NCBI GenBank assembly: GCA_001804805.1
Contig: MHBH01000042.1
Span: forward strand, 1-64,000
Source: Lentisphaerae bacterium GWF2_49_21
GTDB lineage: Bacteria > Verrucomicrobiota > Lentisphaeria > Victivallales > GWF2-50-93
DNA: 64,000 bases
Direction of reading: 5' to 3'
Positions 43,782 to 52,381 of the stretch are shown here, one piece after another; positions within the stretch are counted from its first letter, which is position 1, and every line of letters begins with the position of its first letter. The position numbers and the translations under genes were made by a program. Below the pieces are notes generated by a model. It did no database searches, was not told the DNA's origin, and saw only the letters and a program-made list of their open reading frames with translations.

Positions 43782-45005
43782 CCCTAATGCTCCGGCTATC
43801 GAATTCGCCATCACTTCATGCCCCTTGGCGTTGGGATGCGCCTGATCAGCCATATATGAATCGATCCCGGCTCTTCCGAAGGCCTTGAACTCCTTGGCCG
43901 CATCGCAGAGGGCAAGCCCTCTTTCCTTGGCGATGCCGCGCACACATTCTGCATAATCGTCCATCATGAAGAAACGTTCGTTCTTGCCGGGAATGGTGGT
44001 GATGAGGAGGACGGAGGAAGCGCCATTCGTCTTGCGGGCGATCCTGTCAAGATAGTCGTTCAGAGAATACGTGAAATACTCCTTGGGATACCCCCAGGTC
44101 TTGTCGTTGTAGCCGTACATTATCGTCACGAGATCAGGCGGAGTTCCAGCAAAGTCCCTGTCGAGCCAGAGCCTGAGATCGTTGCCCTGTGCGCCTCCTA
44201 CGGCCTTGCTGATTACGGTAATCTGGTCATAGCCGTATTGTTTCCTCAGAAGTTTTTCGAGTACCTGTGCATAGCGCTCGGTGTCCGGACTCTTAAGGGA
44301 CGTGCCTGCGGTGATGGAGTCTCCGAGGCAGAGGATGCTGACCGGCTTCTTATCCTTTAGGAGTTTCAGTACTTCATCGAAGGATTTCAGTTTCGGAGTG
44401 TTCTTTTCAGAAGGGACTTTCTCCTCAAACTGGATCTGGTCGATGCTGAAGCTGAACTTGGGCATGGGCTTGTTGTTATGGTAGATGTTCCATTTGTTAT
44501 TGAGCTTCAAATTCTGTATTCCGCTCGGAGGCATTCCGCCGGGAGTTCCAATCGCATAAACAGGATCCTCAGGGACGAACTTGTCCCATGGAACCATGAC
44601 CTTCTTCCATTCGGTGTCTTTCAACGGGAAGGAGTATGCGTATTTGAACGGGAACCAGAGAGGATGCTGTCCGCAGAGCACAATCGTCCCATACATGTCG
44701 GAGCCGTCACCTTTAACATAGAATGAAATTCCTTCGTAGCCGTCATTCAAGCTGTCGAGTTTCAACGGCTTTATCCCCTTGACCTTCTTGAAGGCAAGTC
44801 CCGGTCCGGAAAATTTGACTGCGCCTTTGCCGACCGATGCCGAGTCAGCCGATTCGACCTGTGCGCCGTTCTGCTTCTCCCATCCGGAAGCGGCTTCAAA
44901 ATCCTCGAGCGTCGCATTGGGATTTGCATCCTGGGCCTTCAATCCGGTTGAGCAGCAGAGCTGAAGGGACAGGGCGGTAAGTGTCGACAGTAAGATTCTT
45001 TTCAT
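43776..45005 (-). CDS. Secreted SGNH hydrolase with N-terminal CBM-like domain
   Basis: About 409 residues from the ATG at 45005, which has GGAG upstream; the frame runs to 45119 without a plausible signal. Signal peptide KRILLSTLTALSLQLC. The first ~180 residues are a carbohydrate-binding sandwich (DFEAASGWEK ... SIDQIQFEEK). The SGNH esterase domain follows: ILCLGDSITAGTSL (block I serine), GGAQGND, IMYGYNDKTW and DQAHPNAKGHEVM (Asp-His pair). Likely a carbohydrate esterase acting on surface-bound glycans. The stop codon comes from the repeat element 43647-43781. Upstream is the sialidase-like gene. Confidence 0.85.
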   Translation of the reverse strand: MKRILLSTLTALSLQLCCSTGLKAQDANPNATLEDFEAASGWEKQNGAQVESADSASVGKGAVKFSGPGLAFKKVKGIKPLKLDSLNDGYEGISFYVKGDGSDMYGTIVLCGQHPLWFPFKYAYSFPLKDTEWKKVMVPWDKFVPEDPVYAIGTPGGMPPSGIQNLKLNNKWNIYHNNKPMPKFSFSIDQIQFEEKVPSEKNTPKLKSFDEVLKLLKDKKPVSILCLGDSITAGTSLKSPDTERYAQVLEKLLRKQYGYDQITVISKAVGGAQGNDLRLWLDRDFAGTPPDLVTIMYGYNDKTWGYPKEYFTYSLNDYLDRIARKTNGASSVLLITTIPGKNERFFMMDDYAECVRGIAKERGLALCDAAKEFKAFGRAGIDSYMADQAHPNAKGHEVMANSIAGALGK

Positions 45006-45047
45006 TTCTCCATCCTTTATGTTATTTTTTTTAAAATTCCAAATTAT

Positions 45048-45113
45048 AAGGTAGGGACGGCTCTCCGTAGCCGTCCGTTCCGAGAGGCGCTTTCGGAGAA
45101 AACGCCCTACCTT
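45048..45113. repeat. Twin-hairpin element (45048)
   Basis: Outer AAGGTAGGG and CCCTACCTT are perfectly complementary. Hairpin 1 is GGACGGCT-CTCCGT-AGCCGTCC. Hairpin 2 is GGCG(C)TTTC-GGA-GAAA(A)CGCC. CTCCG of the first loop and CGGAG of the second are exact reverse complements. A half copy is at 63962-64000. Confidence 0.78.
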
Positions 45114-45139
45114 CGCCAATTATGAAATTGTCACTGTTT

Positions 45140-46912
45140 TTATTTCATTTTCGCTTCTACATTGCGGATCAGCACACCTGCGAAATCCGCAGAATCCGCG
45201 ATGCTCATCATGTGAAGATAGCTAATTCCGTTGCAGCTCGGGAATACGAGAGGCGCGGACAGCATGGGCCCTTTTTTCCCGAAACGTAACTTCGCTTCTT
45301 TTTTGAAAGAGTCTGTCCATTTGATTATAAGCTCGTGCCAGACATCGGTCTTCAAAACGATCTTTGTTCCTTTGACAAGCCCTTTGCCGTCAATTTCCAC
45401 TGAGTACTGTGCATAATTTTTAGCCACAGTGTCGAATGGATTGAAGAAACGGTCCATCAGGCAGATCCTGATGCCCTGTCCACCTTTTTTCAGACGCAGG
45501 CTTATGCGGACTTCGCCAGATTTTCCGGCGGGAAAATTCCAGACCGCTCCCTGCTGTTCATGCACAAGGCGAGGATCAGGATGGCGTGCGATCTGCAGGA
45601 CTTCGCGAGGTTCGCCGTCAGGATCAGGAATCAGCTGAGCTCCCGGACGCCTGTTATACGCGCAATGACCGGATATGCCCTTAAAGTTTCCGTATATGCC
45701 TTTTGCGAACTGGAATGTACACCAGTCACCAAGACCGAGATGGAAATCATCCTTGCGTTCGGTTTCATAGAGCCATTTGGGATCAAAAATAACGATTCTC
45801 CGGCATTTCGAATGCTGTCCTGCGGAGACGATCACTTTTCCTTCCGGAAGTTCATACGCCTGGCTCTGGTGGACGCTCTTGTCAACGCAGTCAGAGTTTC
45901 CTCCGCTTGTCCTGAAATCAGAATCATTCCGCCTTTCGTTGAGAAGTACTTCGCGGAATCCGATCCAGGTCTTGCCATCGTCTTCTGAAATTGCAGCATG
46001 GAACGCATCGCGATTTGTGAAGACGTCTTCACCATAGCCCTGGCGTTCCCAGTCCACAAGTTCCGGTTGTTTGTCATGGTCAAGTTCGGGCAGGGGAGTG
46101 GTGTTGCACCAGAAGAGGATGATTCTGCCGTCCTTCAGGCGGAAGAATGTCGGCATGGTGATTGTGGCATAGAAACGCGAAGGCACTGGCTTTGTCCAGG
46201 TCTCGCCTCCATCGTCGGAGAAGGACTGGTAATGGTTGTCCATGGATGTGCGGATGATCATCCAGAGCTTGCCGTCCGACAGTTCGACAATTGAAGGTTC
46301 AACCCCATAGTTCTGCCAGCGCACTCCCTGATGAGGAGCTATTGCCTCGTGTGCGGGAATGGTATCGAGAACTGTGCTCTTCCAGGTCCTGGCGTCGTCA
46401 TCTGAATATAATACGGTCAGATCATGCGTACCGTCCTTTTTCCTGAAATGGCATGGCAGCACCCAGCGCTTCCTCGAACGCAATGGCAGGGGAAGCCTGA
46501 CAGCCCCGTAATTGATGTCCGAAACAACTGTGCTGGTGAATTTACCGTCGATACCGGTAGATGAACGGTAGATGCGGAATCCTTTTTTCAGGCCTATTGC
46601 ATCTGCATCAAGAAAGAATTCGTGCGCATATCCGTGCAGGTCGATCAGGGAGATCCAGTCGCCGGACCATGGGCTCTGCGCGCAGGCGCCGGGACATCCC
46701 TTCTTAAGCTGAAACTCCTGCCAGGACAGTCCGCAGTCGTGGCTTGTAATATAGATCATCTTCTTGCTCTTGAATCCGTAATGCCTGATTTCACCATCAG
46801 GCAGCAGTACCAGGTCGCGGAACGCGTTTGAGGGCTGGATTCCGACTACTTGAGGAGCATTTATCTGTTTCAGCAGTGAACGCACGCGATTGTCGCAATA
46901 TACATTTTTCAT
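45140..46912 (-). CDS. Leaderless sialidase-like beta-propeller protein
   Basis: 590 residues without a signal peptide, so probably cytosolic. Four Asp-box repeats are visible: SHDCGLSW (57-64), SDDDARTW, SDDGGETW and SEDDGKTW. These are typical of six-bladed sialidase (GH33-like) propellers. FRDLVLLPDG near 31-40 occupies the place of the sialidase FRIP/RIP arginine motif. The C-terminal ~190 residues (from about 400) look like a concanavalin-type lectin domain. Sialidase specificity is not proven; propellers of this type also act on other ulosonic or uronic acids. It lies 5' of the SGNH gene and 3' of another propeller gene. Confidence 0.78.
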   Translation of the reverse strand: MKNVYCDNRVRSLLKQINAPQVVGIQPSNAFRDLVLLPDGEIRHYGFKSKKMIYITSHDCGLSWQEFQLKKGCPGACAQSPWSGDWISLIDLHGYAHEFFLDADAIGLKKGFRIYRSSTGIDGKFTSTVVSDINYGAVRLPLPLRSRKRWVLPCHFRKKDGTHDLTVLYSDDDARTWKSTVLDTIPAHEAIAPHQGVRWQNYGVEPSIVELSDGKLWMIIRTSMDNHYQSFSDDGGETWTKPVPSRFYATITMPTFFRLKDGRIILFWCNTTPLPELDHDKQPELVDWERQGYGEDVFTNRDAFHAAISEDDGKTWIGFREVLLNERRNDSDFRTSGGNSDCVDKSVHQSQAYELPEGKVIVSAGQHSKCRRIVIFDPKWLYETERKDDFHLGLGDWCTFQFAKGIYGNFKGISGHCAYNRRPGAQLIPDPDGEPREVLQIARHPDPRLVHEQQGAVWNFPAGKSGEVRISLRLKKGGQGIRICLMDRFFNPFDTVAKNYAQYSVEIDGKGLVKGTKIVLKTDVWHELIIKWTDSFKKEAKLRFGKKGPMLSAPLVFPSCNGISYLHMMSIADSADFAGVLIRNVEAKMK

Positions 46913-46935
46913 TGAAATCTCCTGATATTAAATCT

Positions 46936-47053
46936 ACCACAGAGGGCTCAGAGGAATTCATTCCCTCTGCGAACTCGTAACACAAGAAAAATAAGATTCT
47001 TTTCTTGTTGTCTTTGAGAACACAGAGAGGAATTACTCTGTGTCCTCTGTGGT
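46936..47053. repeat. ACCACAGAGG-type long inverted repeat
   Basis: Outer arms ACCACAGAGG...CTCAGAG and CTCTGTGTCCTCTGTGGT pair, and an inner ACAAGAAAA/TTTTCTTGT stem lies between them. It occupies almost the whole gap between two propeller genes. Same family as 26413-26516. Confidence 0.75.
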
Positions 47054-47064
47054 TCATCCTTCAT

Positions 47065-48330
47065 CTAATATATTAATTTCCTGAAATTTATGATCGTATG
47101 GAACGTAATCAGATTTCCGTTATGGGCGGACGAGGCCTTCTCGTCTCCGCTTCTCGCGAGAACGAGCAGATCATTGCCTGAAATCGCCATTGCCGCATAA
47201 TGCCTTGACGCCTTTTCACTTTTAGGTCCGACCGCCACCATGCCTGCAAAGCACCAGTCGATCATGTTCTTCGAGAAATGCAGCTGGAGCCGCCTGCGCT
47301 CATTGTTCGGAAGATTATAGCGCTCTGGAGGAAGCAGTTCTGCGCGCGTCATGCTGTCAGTCGCCTGGGTGCTCAGAAGCCAGTAGAGCTTCGATTTCTC
47401 GTCATACAGTACATGGAACCTCATCTGTCCGCCGGGGCACGGCACAAAAAGTATTTTGCTGCCGGAAGGGACGGTCTCGATGAATGTTTCCATCTTTCCG
47501 GTTCCGGGCTTGTCTCCAAGCTCTTTTACTTTGAGGATGCAGGCGTATCCAGTTCCACCGGTATGGGCGCGCATCCACAGATGATATGTTTTTCCTGATG
47601 GATCATGCCAGTAATGATTCTTGTCGAGTATCTGCACGACATTTGTCTCGAGCCATCCCATCGGGGCGCAATCGCGTCCAGGCGCCGGATAACTGGCATC
47701 CGGATATTTCTCCTCGAAGAACGGAATTCCGAAGTAATCCGGATATTTACCGTCTGGAAAGACGTCGCGGAATGAGAAACTGGATGAGAATTCCCAGTTC
47801 TGCGCCTTTGTGAGATCTGAATGCAGAGAACCCCGCATCAATATCGGCGAACACTCCCCGATGTACCAGGCCTTGATATTGAAGGAAGTCCTTTTCTCCA
47901 TTACAAGATAGACACAGCCGTTGGCGTAATGGACGTTGCATGCGGACTGATGCCAGAATTCACCATTTGTAAGTTTCACAGGACGGCCCCAGGTTTCTCC
48001 GCGGTCATCCGAACGCATGATCATCAAGTCATCGGCATGTCCGAGGACGTAGATTGAATTTCCGGCTGTGAACGGACGGGCATGCATGAACGGGAATTTT
48101 CCGGTCTCCCTCCAGGTCTTTCCATGATCATCGCTTATGAGAACTACACCCTGATGCCAGAATCCTTTCCATGGAGCATATTTTTCTCCTGGCAGTTTCC
48201 CAACTCCGGGACCGCCAAAATCAACGAGGGCGATGATCCTGCCGTCGGGAAGGACGCAGAGGGCCGGAGTGTAACAGTAAATGTTCGCCGGATCAGGAGA
48301 TCTCGCTACGATTGATTCATTGTTATTCAT
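47065..48330 (-). CDS. Leaderless sialidase-like beta-propeller protein
   Basis: 421 residues, no signal peptide. Opening TPALCVLPDGRIIALVDFGG fits the first blade of sialidase-type propellers (RIP-region, arginine replaced). Asp boxes SDDHGKTW and SDDRGETW are clear; later ones are degenerate. Aromatic and His/Asp residues in GFWHQGVVLI and YNLPNNERRRLQLHFSK may form the active site. The start overlaps the end of the aldolase gene by 8 nt, so translation is coupled. This pairing of a cytosolic propeller with a pyruvate-type aldolase suggests release and then cleavage of a ulosonic acid. Substrate not known. Confidence 0.78.
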   Translation of the reverse strand: MNNNESIVARSPDPANIYCYTPALCVLPDGRIIALVDFGGPGVGKLPGEKYAPWKGFWHQGVVLISDDHGKTWRETGKFPFMHARPFTAGNSIYVLGHADDLMIMRSDDRGETWGRPVKLTNGEFWHQSACNVHYANGCVYLVMEKRTSFNIKAWYIGECSPILMRGSLHSDLTKAQNWEFSSSFSFRDVFPDGKYPDYFGIPFFEEKYPDASYPAPGRDCAPMGWLETNVVQILDKNHYWHDPSGKTYHLWMRAHTGGTGYACILKVKELGDKPGTGKMETFIETVPSGSKILFVPCPGGQMRFHVLYDEKSKLYWLLSTQATDSMTRAELLPPERYNLPNNERRRLQLHFSKNMIDWCFAGMVAVGPKSEKASRHYAAMAISGNDLLVLARSGDEKASSAHNGNLITFHTIINFRKLIY

Positions 48331-49252
48331 AGTCGGACAGACTGTTCTTTATATAGTCGATGATTATTTTCTTTTCCTTCTCCCTGAATGCGTGGAAAGG
48401 TTCGGCGACGAAATCACTTTTCAATATGCCTTGATATGCAAGTCCGCACTTTATGCCTTTCAGGAAGCTTGAACCATATTTGCCCACATTGTAGATCGTT
48501 GAACCGAGTCTCATGACCTTGTCCTGGAGTTTCCTCACTTCGTTCAAATCCTTCCTCTGTGCGGCGTCATAGAGCCTGACAAACAAGTTAGGGAACAGAT
48601 TCGCCCCTCCGGGCACTCCTCCGTGGCCTCCAAGCAGGATGGATTCCGCAAGAAGAGCCTCGGTACCCATCAGGATTGAAAAATCCTCCCTGTCTTTGAA
48701 AAGCTGTAGGAGGCGATGGTAGTAGAGCATGTTTCCTGAACTGTCCTTGATGCCGATGATTTTCTTGTTTTCCGAAAGGGTCTGGACAGTCTCAACTTCA
48801 TAATAGACCTTCGTGAAACTCGGCATGTTATACAGGAAAAGGGGGATGGATATTTCAGAGACTAGATGACCTACATATTCCACAAGCTCAGGCTGTCCGG
48901 CCGGAAAATAATAAGGCGGTGCAAGGACGACGGCAGTGGATTTCTTCTCTTTTGCGAAATTCGCAAGGTTTACGGATTCCACGAAGGAGGTGTCGGTTAT
49001 CCCGACGATGACCGGCACTCTTCCGGCGACAAGTTCGCAGGTTTCTTCGACAAGCCGGTATCTGAGCTTGTAGCTGAGGCTTGGAGCCTCTCCTGTGCTT
49101 CCAAGAATGAAAATGCCATGGACACCTCCCTTGATCAAATGCTCGATGACGTTCTTCAGGCTCTTTGAATCGAGCTTGTCCTCAGCGAGAAGAGGGGTGA
49201 TCATCGGGGGGATGATGCCGTGGATGGGGATAACATGAGATTTATTTTTCAA
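48323..49252 (-). CDS. DHDPS/N-acetylneuraminate lyase family aldolase
   Basis: Class I pyruvate-dependent aldolase. GSTGE at 51-55 (carboxylate-binding loop), Tyr141 in LYNMPS and Lys169 in IGIKDSSG (Schiff base). 309 residues, normal family length. The family includes dihydrodipicolinate synthase, N-acetylneuraminate lyase and 2-keto-3-deoxy-sugar-acid aldolases; the position next to propellers favours a catabolic role. The start codon is a TTG at 49252 with AGGAG seven bases upstream; no ATG or GTG lies nearby in frame. Its 3' end overlaps the propeller gene. Confidence 0.9.
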   Translation of the reverse strand: MKNKSHVIPIHGIIPPMITPLLAEDKLDSKSLKNVIEHLIKGGVHGIFILGSTGEAPSLSYKLRYRLVEETCELVAGRVPVIVGITDTSFVESVNLANFAKEKKSTAVVLAPPYYFPAGQPELVEYVGHLVSEISIPLFLYNMPSFTKVYYEVETVQTLSENKKIIGIKDSSGNMLYYHRLLQLFKDREDFSILMGTEALLAESILLGGHGGVPGGANLFPNLFVRLYDAAQRKDLNEVRKLQDKVMRLGSTIYNVGKYGSSFLKGIKCGLAYQGILKSDFVAEPFHAFREKEKKIIIDYIKNSLSDYE

Positions 49253-49290
49253 GAGTTGACTCCTAATTTATTATATTTTGACCTATGTTT

Positions 49291-49409
49291 GTAGTAGCGC
49301 ATGTTTGCGCGTTATTAAAGGAACGCCGACCTCCAGGTCGGCATCTAGAGCCGGTCTGGAGACCGGCGCTCCCTTTATGAATGAAGAACGCGCAAACATG
49401 CGCTACTAC
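49291..49409. repeat. Composite: twin hairpin inside a perfect 23-bp inverted pair
   Basis: GTAGTAGCGCATGTTTGCGC (49291 on) and its exact reverse complement (ending at 49409) match over 23 bp. Each arm is itself a small hairpin (GCGCA/TGCGC). Between them lies a twin-hairpin element (49320-49372): GCCGACC-TCCA-GGTCGGC and GCCGGTC-TGGA-GACCGGC, loops exactly complementary. Confidence 0.8.
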
Positions 49410-49461
49410 GAGCGAAACACGTATATGGGTTGCATGCTCATTCATCAGTTATCCGTCTTCA

Positions 49462-50463
49462 TTAATTTTTAGAGTTTCCAATAGATGCCGCAGAATTGAT
49501 ATTGTTATCCGGCGCTGGCGGTTTTTGATTCCAGACGTGCTTTGTCCGTTTCAGTCCGCCGTCTCTGAGATCCTTGATTTTAATGACACGCAAATGCTCC
49601 AATCCGAGTTTCTCGAGGATCCAGCCTGAATCAATGATCCCTTTCCAGTTCTTCTTTGAATTGAAGTTCAGATTTTCGACATATATGCAGATTCCACCGG
49701 CGACATCGACGTTCACCATTCCGTATTTCTGCATCGCAACAGCAAGAGTCCTTGCTGCCGGGCAGAGATCGAATTTGTCCAGATTGAGCTTTGGATCAAG
49801 CTGCACGACTGCGCCTTCCGGCAATCCACCTTGAGTGAAGCCGTCGGTCCAGATCGCGGGGAAGACAAATTTCTGATGCTCGTTCAGATCTGTCGCAAGA
49901 GCTATCTTATGTTCGATTTTCCCCGATGTTATTTCTTCCTGCAATACGAGACCGCCGAGGAGGGCGGTGCCAGCCGCACGGCATGGACCGTAGTCATGGA
50001 CGCTTGTGCCCGGTTCGAATTTGAATGGGATCTTGTCGAAGACTCCTGATCCGTAGAGCGGATATGTAATTGCGGAACGAGTTAAAATCTTGCCATCCTT
50101 GTACCTGATGCAGAAGAAGTCGTAGACTATATCCTTGTCCTCGTCGATGATGCACATGTGCGAGTCTTCCTCGGAATCAGGCTTCGCTTCCGGAGGAATA
50201 GGGGCCCATCCGTCGAAATTCGGCGCGAACCCGCGATGGCTGTCCCTGACCTTGAGAGGAAAGACCTGTACCATGGGAACTTGCGAACTTCGCACCCAGT
50301 AGACGGGGATCGTCCATTTGGTCGAGTTTACATACACGGCCCTCTTTTCACTGACTGTGGTACCTAGAAGCTTGATGAACGATTCGCTTTTATCATCTAT
50401 TTCGGGATTTGCGGGGATTGGAGTGTTCCAGAAGCTGTCGGGACTGAATGGGCGGTTTTTCAT
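49462..50463 (-). CDS. Conserved protein of unknown function (SFWNTPIPANP type)
   Basis: 333 residues without a signal peptide. I do not know its function. The N-terminus SFWNTPIPANP and later DGWAPIPPEAKPD, HMCIIDEDKDIVYDFF, CRAAGTALLGGLVLQEEI and QLDPKLNLDK resemble, from memory, uncharacterised proteins of Actinobacteria and PVC bacteria. A predicted catalytic role is plausible, with His/Asp-rich segments such as SVHDYGPCRA. It is the first gene of the left arm of the GntR locus and has the TACTATCGATGGTA palindrome 39 bp upstream and an AAAAAGGATG ribosome site. Confidence 0.6.
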   Translation of the reverse strand: MKNRPFSPDSFWNTPIPANPEIDDKSESFIKLLGTTVSEKRAVYVNSTKWTIPVYWVRSSQVPMVQVFPLKVRDSHRGFAPNFDGWAPIPPEAKPDSEEDSHMCIIDEDKDIVYDFFCIRYKDGKILTRSAITYPLYGSGVFDKIPFKFEPGTSVHDYGPCRAAGTALLGGLVLQEEITSGKIEHKIALATDLNEHQKFVFPAIWTDGFTQGGLPEGAVVQLDPKLNLDKFDLCPAARTLAVAMQKYGMVNVDVAGGICIYVENLNFNSKKNWKGIIDSGWILEKLGLEHLRVIKIKDLRDGGLKRTKHVWNQKPPAPDNNINSAASIGNSKN

Positions 50464-50501
50464 ATGGTCTACATCCTTTTTTAAAAAGGAAATATTTAAA
50501 A

Positions 50502-50515
50502 TACTATCGATGGTA
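50502..50515. promoter_or_regulatory. TACTATCGATAGTA-type operator candidate, site 2
   Basis: TACTATCGATGGTA between the divergent 333-residue gene and the GntR gene. It is one mismatch from the perfect palindrome at 61499, and AT-rich flanks extend the symmetry. Confidence 0.65.
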
Positions 50516-50581
50516 TTTTAGGGCCTGAACAGGACTTTGTCAAATACCGGAAATCTTTTTTTGGATAATTAAGGAAAGGGC

Positions 50582-50609
50582 TTGATAAAATTATAATAGG
50601 TCTTATAAT
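50582..50609 (+). promoter_or_regulatory. Promoter of the GntR-family gene
   Basis: TTGATA (50582-50587) and TATAAT (50604-50609) with 16-bp spacing. An ATTATAA/TTATAAT inverted repeat overlaps the spacer and -10 box and may be an autoregulatory site. Confidence 0.6.
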
Positions 50610-50660
50610 AATGGTATAATTCAATAATAAAGCTGATTAATCTATATAATAGGACATTTA

Positions 50661-51341
50661 ATGCCAGTTTCAGTCAAAAATAATTCCAATACCGATCAGG
50701 CCGTGGAGATGCTAATTGGAAGAATTCAATCACTCGGACTTCGGCCCGGAGACAGTCTTGGAACAGAAAAAATACTTATGAGCGAGCTTGGTCTTTCCGA
50801 GCGTTCAATCAGCGAAGCGGTACAACGCTTGCGCGCCCTGGGAATGCTTGAGTCAATAAAAAAAGCTGGCATCCGTGTCACCGAGCCCCAGTTCGAATCA
50901 ATCCTCGAGGCCACGATAATGCTGCATGCACGGAAGGAAAATGGGCTGAAGGAGCTTGCCGAACTGCGCTTTGCACTTGAAGCAGGGGCTGTCCGCCTGA
51001 CCGCCGAACGGATCACGAAGGAGGAGCTTACGCAACTCAACGAATGTGTGGAGTGTCAGCAGAAACTGGTTGAAAACAACGGGAGTCCCGAAGACATGAA
51101 GAACGAGGATGAAAAGTTTCACCAGATCCTCTTGAAGGCTTCGGGCAGTCCGATGGTCTATCGCCAGCACGCCGTGATCAGCGAATATTTCAGGAAATAC
51201 AGCGGGACGGATGATCATGATAATACAATCAGGCAGATGACAGTCTGGGAGCACGGACAGATTGTCACTGCCCTTGAAAATCGTAATGTCGATTACGCAG
51301 CGGCAATGCTTTCAAAGCATTTATCCAAGACCATCCAATAA
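50661..51341 (+). CDS. GntR-family regulator with FCD (FadR-type) domain
   Basis: Helix-turn-helix at about 25-75 (LGTEKILMSELGLSERSISE ... AVQRLRALGMLE), then the helical FCD effector domain from about 90. The ELAELRFALEAGAVRLTAER and EDEKFHQILLKASG blocks provide the Asp/His metal ligands typical of FCD regulators. FCD regulators usually sense small acids such as sugar acids or pyruvate derivatives. It lies between the two arms of a locus with two DHDPS-family aldolases, so an acid-sugar intermediate is a reasonable effector. It is followed by an SGNH hydrolase gene 18 bp downstream. Confidence 0.91.
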   Translation: MPVSVKNNSNTDQAVEMLIGRIQSLGLRPGDSLGTEKILMSELGLSERSISEAVQRLRALGMLESIKKAGIRVTEPQFESILEATIMLHARKENGLKELAELRFALEAGAVRLTAERITKEELTQLNECVECQQKLVENNGSPEDMKNEDEKFHQILLKASGSPMVYRQHAVISEYFRKYSGTDDHDNTIRQMTVWEHGQIVTALENRNVDYAAAMLSKHLSKTIQ

Positions 51342-51359
51342 TAACAAGGAATGTAAAAT

Positions 51360-52364
51360 ATGAATAATGTAAATCTGACCGAGGAATATTTTGAAGGAGC
51401 CGTATCCTTTGAAAAAGCTGAAGGGCATATAAAGCCCTGGAGACTGCCCTTCAGGGAGCTGGCACTGTTTCCTTCGAACAACAATTCTCTTGTTGGCTGT
51501 GCAGAGATGCCTGCGGGCGTCCGCATCCGTTTTGCAACCGCCGCTCCGGAAGTGAAACTTTCCTTTCTGCCAGTTCCTAAAACGGCAGATCCGCTCAGGC
51601 TGGACTGCGTCATTGACAATGATTTGATTGATACCGTGGCGCTTTGCGAAGGGCAGGAGGAAATTGCCTTCAAAGGTCTGCCCGGGAAGGATAAGACAGT
51701 AGAGATTTGGCTCAGCCCGCTGATGGGCCTGTCGCTTAAGTCGCTGCATACCGGAAGCAGGATCTTCCTCTCTCCGGACATGCGGAAGAAATGGACAACC
51801 TACGGGAGTTCAATCACGCACTGCAGGGGGGCGCATTCACCTGCGCAGACTTGGCCCGCCATTGCAGCACGCGCCGGAAACCTCAATCTCACCTGTCTGG
51901 GATTTGGTGGACAATGCCACATGGATCCGATGGTTGCGCGTCTGATAAGGGATCTTCCTGCGGACTTCATCTCCTTGAAACTCGGCATTAATATTCAAGG
52001 AGGAGCTACGATGTCCGCCCGGACATTCAAACCCATGGTGATAGGAATGGTGAAGATCATCAGGGAAAAACATCCTGATGTCCCGATAGCCATTGTTTCA
52101 CCTATAATCTCGCCGCCAAGGGAGACAAAGCCGAATAACGCCGGCATGTCCTTGTCATTTATGCGCGAAGAACTGCAGGATGCCGTCAAACGCCTCAAGG
52201 AATGTGGAGATGCCAACATCCATTACTTCAACGGGCTGGATCTGCTTGGAGAAGCAGATGTCAGCTCATGCCTGCAGCCGGATCTTGTGCATCCCCATGG
52301 CGACGGATACAGGACCATCGGAGAAAGGTTTGCCAGGATAATTTTGCCAAAGATTAAAATTTAA
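51360..52364 (+). CDS. SGNH/GDSL-like esterase with N-terminal beta-sandwich
   Basis: 334 residues, no signal peptide. The first ~140 residues form a jelly-roll-like domain of the SsfX3-N type. The hydrolase domain begins with TTYGSSITHC (148-152 YGSSI), where the GDS motif has become GSS with Ser151 as nucleophile. The third block is KLGINIQ (Asn211) and the C-terminal Asp-His pair is in DLVHPHGDGY. Probably an esterase for acylated or acetylated sugars in the cytosol. It follows the GntR gene and precedes a propeller gene with a 17-bp gap. Confidence 0.83.
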   Translation: MNNVNLTEEYFEGAVSFEKAEGHIKPWRLPFRELALFPSNNNSLVGCAEMPAGVRIRFATAAPEVKLSFLPVPKTADPLRLDCVIDNDLIDTVALCEGQEEIAFKGLPGKDKTVEIWLSPLMGLSLKSLHTGSRIFLSPDMRKKWTTYGSSITHCRGAHSPAQTWPAIAARAGNLNLTCLGFGGQCHMDPMVARLIRDLPADFISLKLGINIQGGATMSARTFKPMVIGMVKIIREKHPDVPIAIVSPIISPPRETKPNNAGMSLSFMREELQDAVKRLKECGDANIHYFNGLDLLGEADVSSCLQPDLVHPHGDGYRTIGERFARIILPKIKI

Positions 52365-52381
52365 GGAGATTTTTTAAATCA

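Noticed and set aside
45048-45113. Possible CRISPR or riboswitch in the repeat-rich gaps
   Set aside because: Repeats are hairpins of differing sequence without regular spacers or cas genes, and no known riboswitch core was seen.
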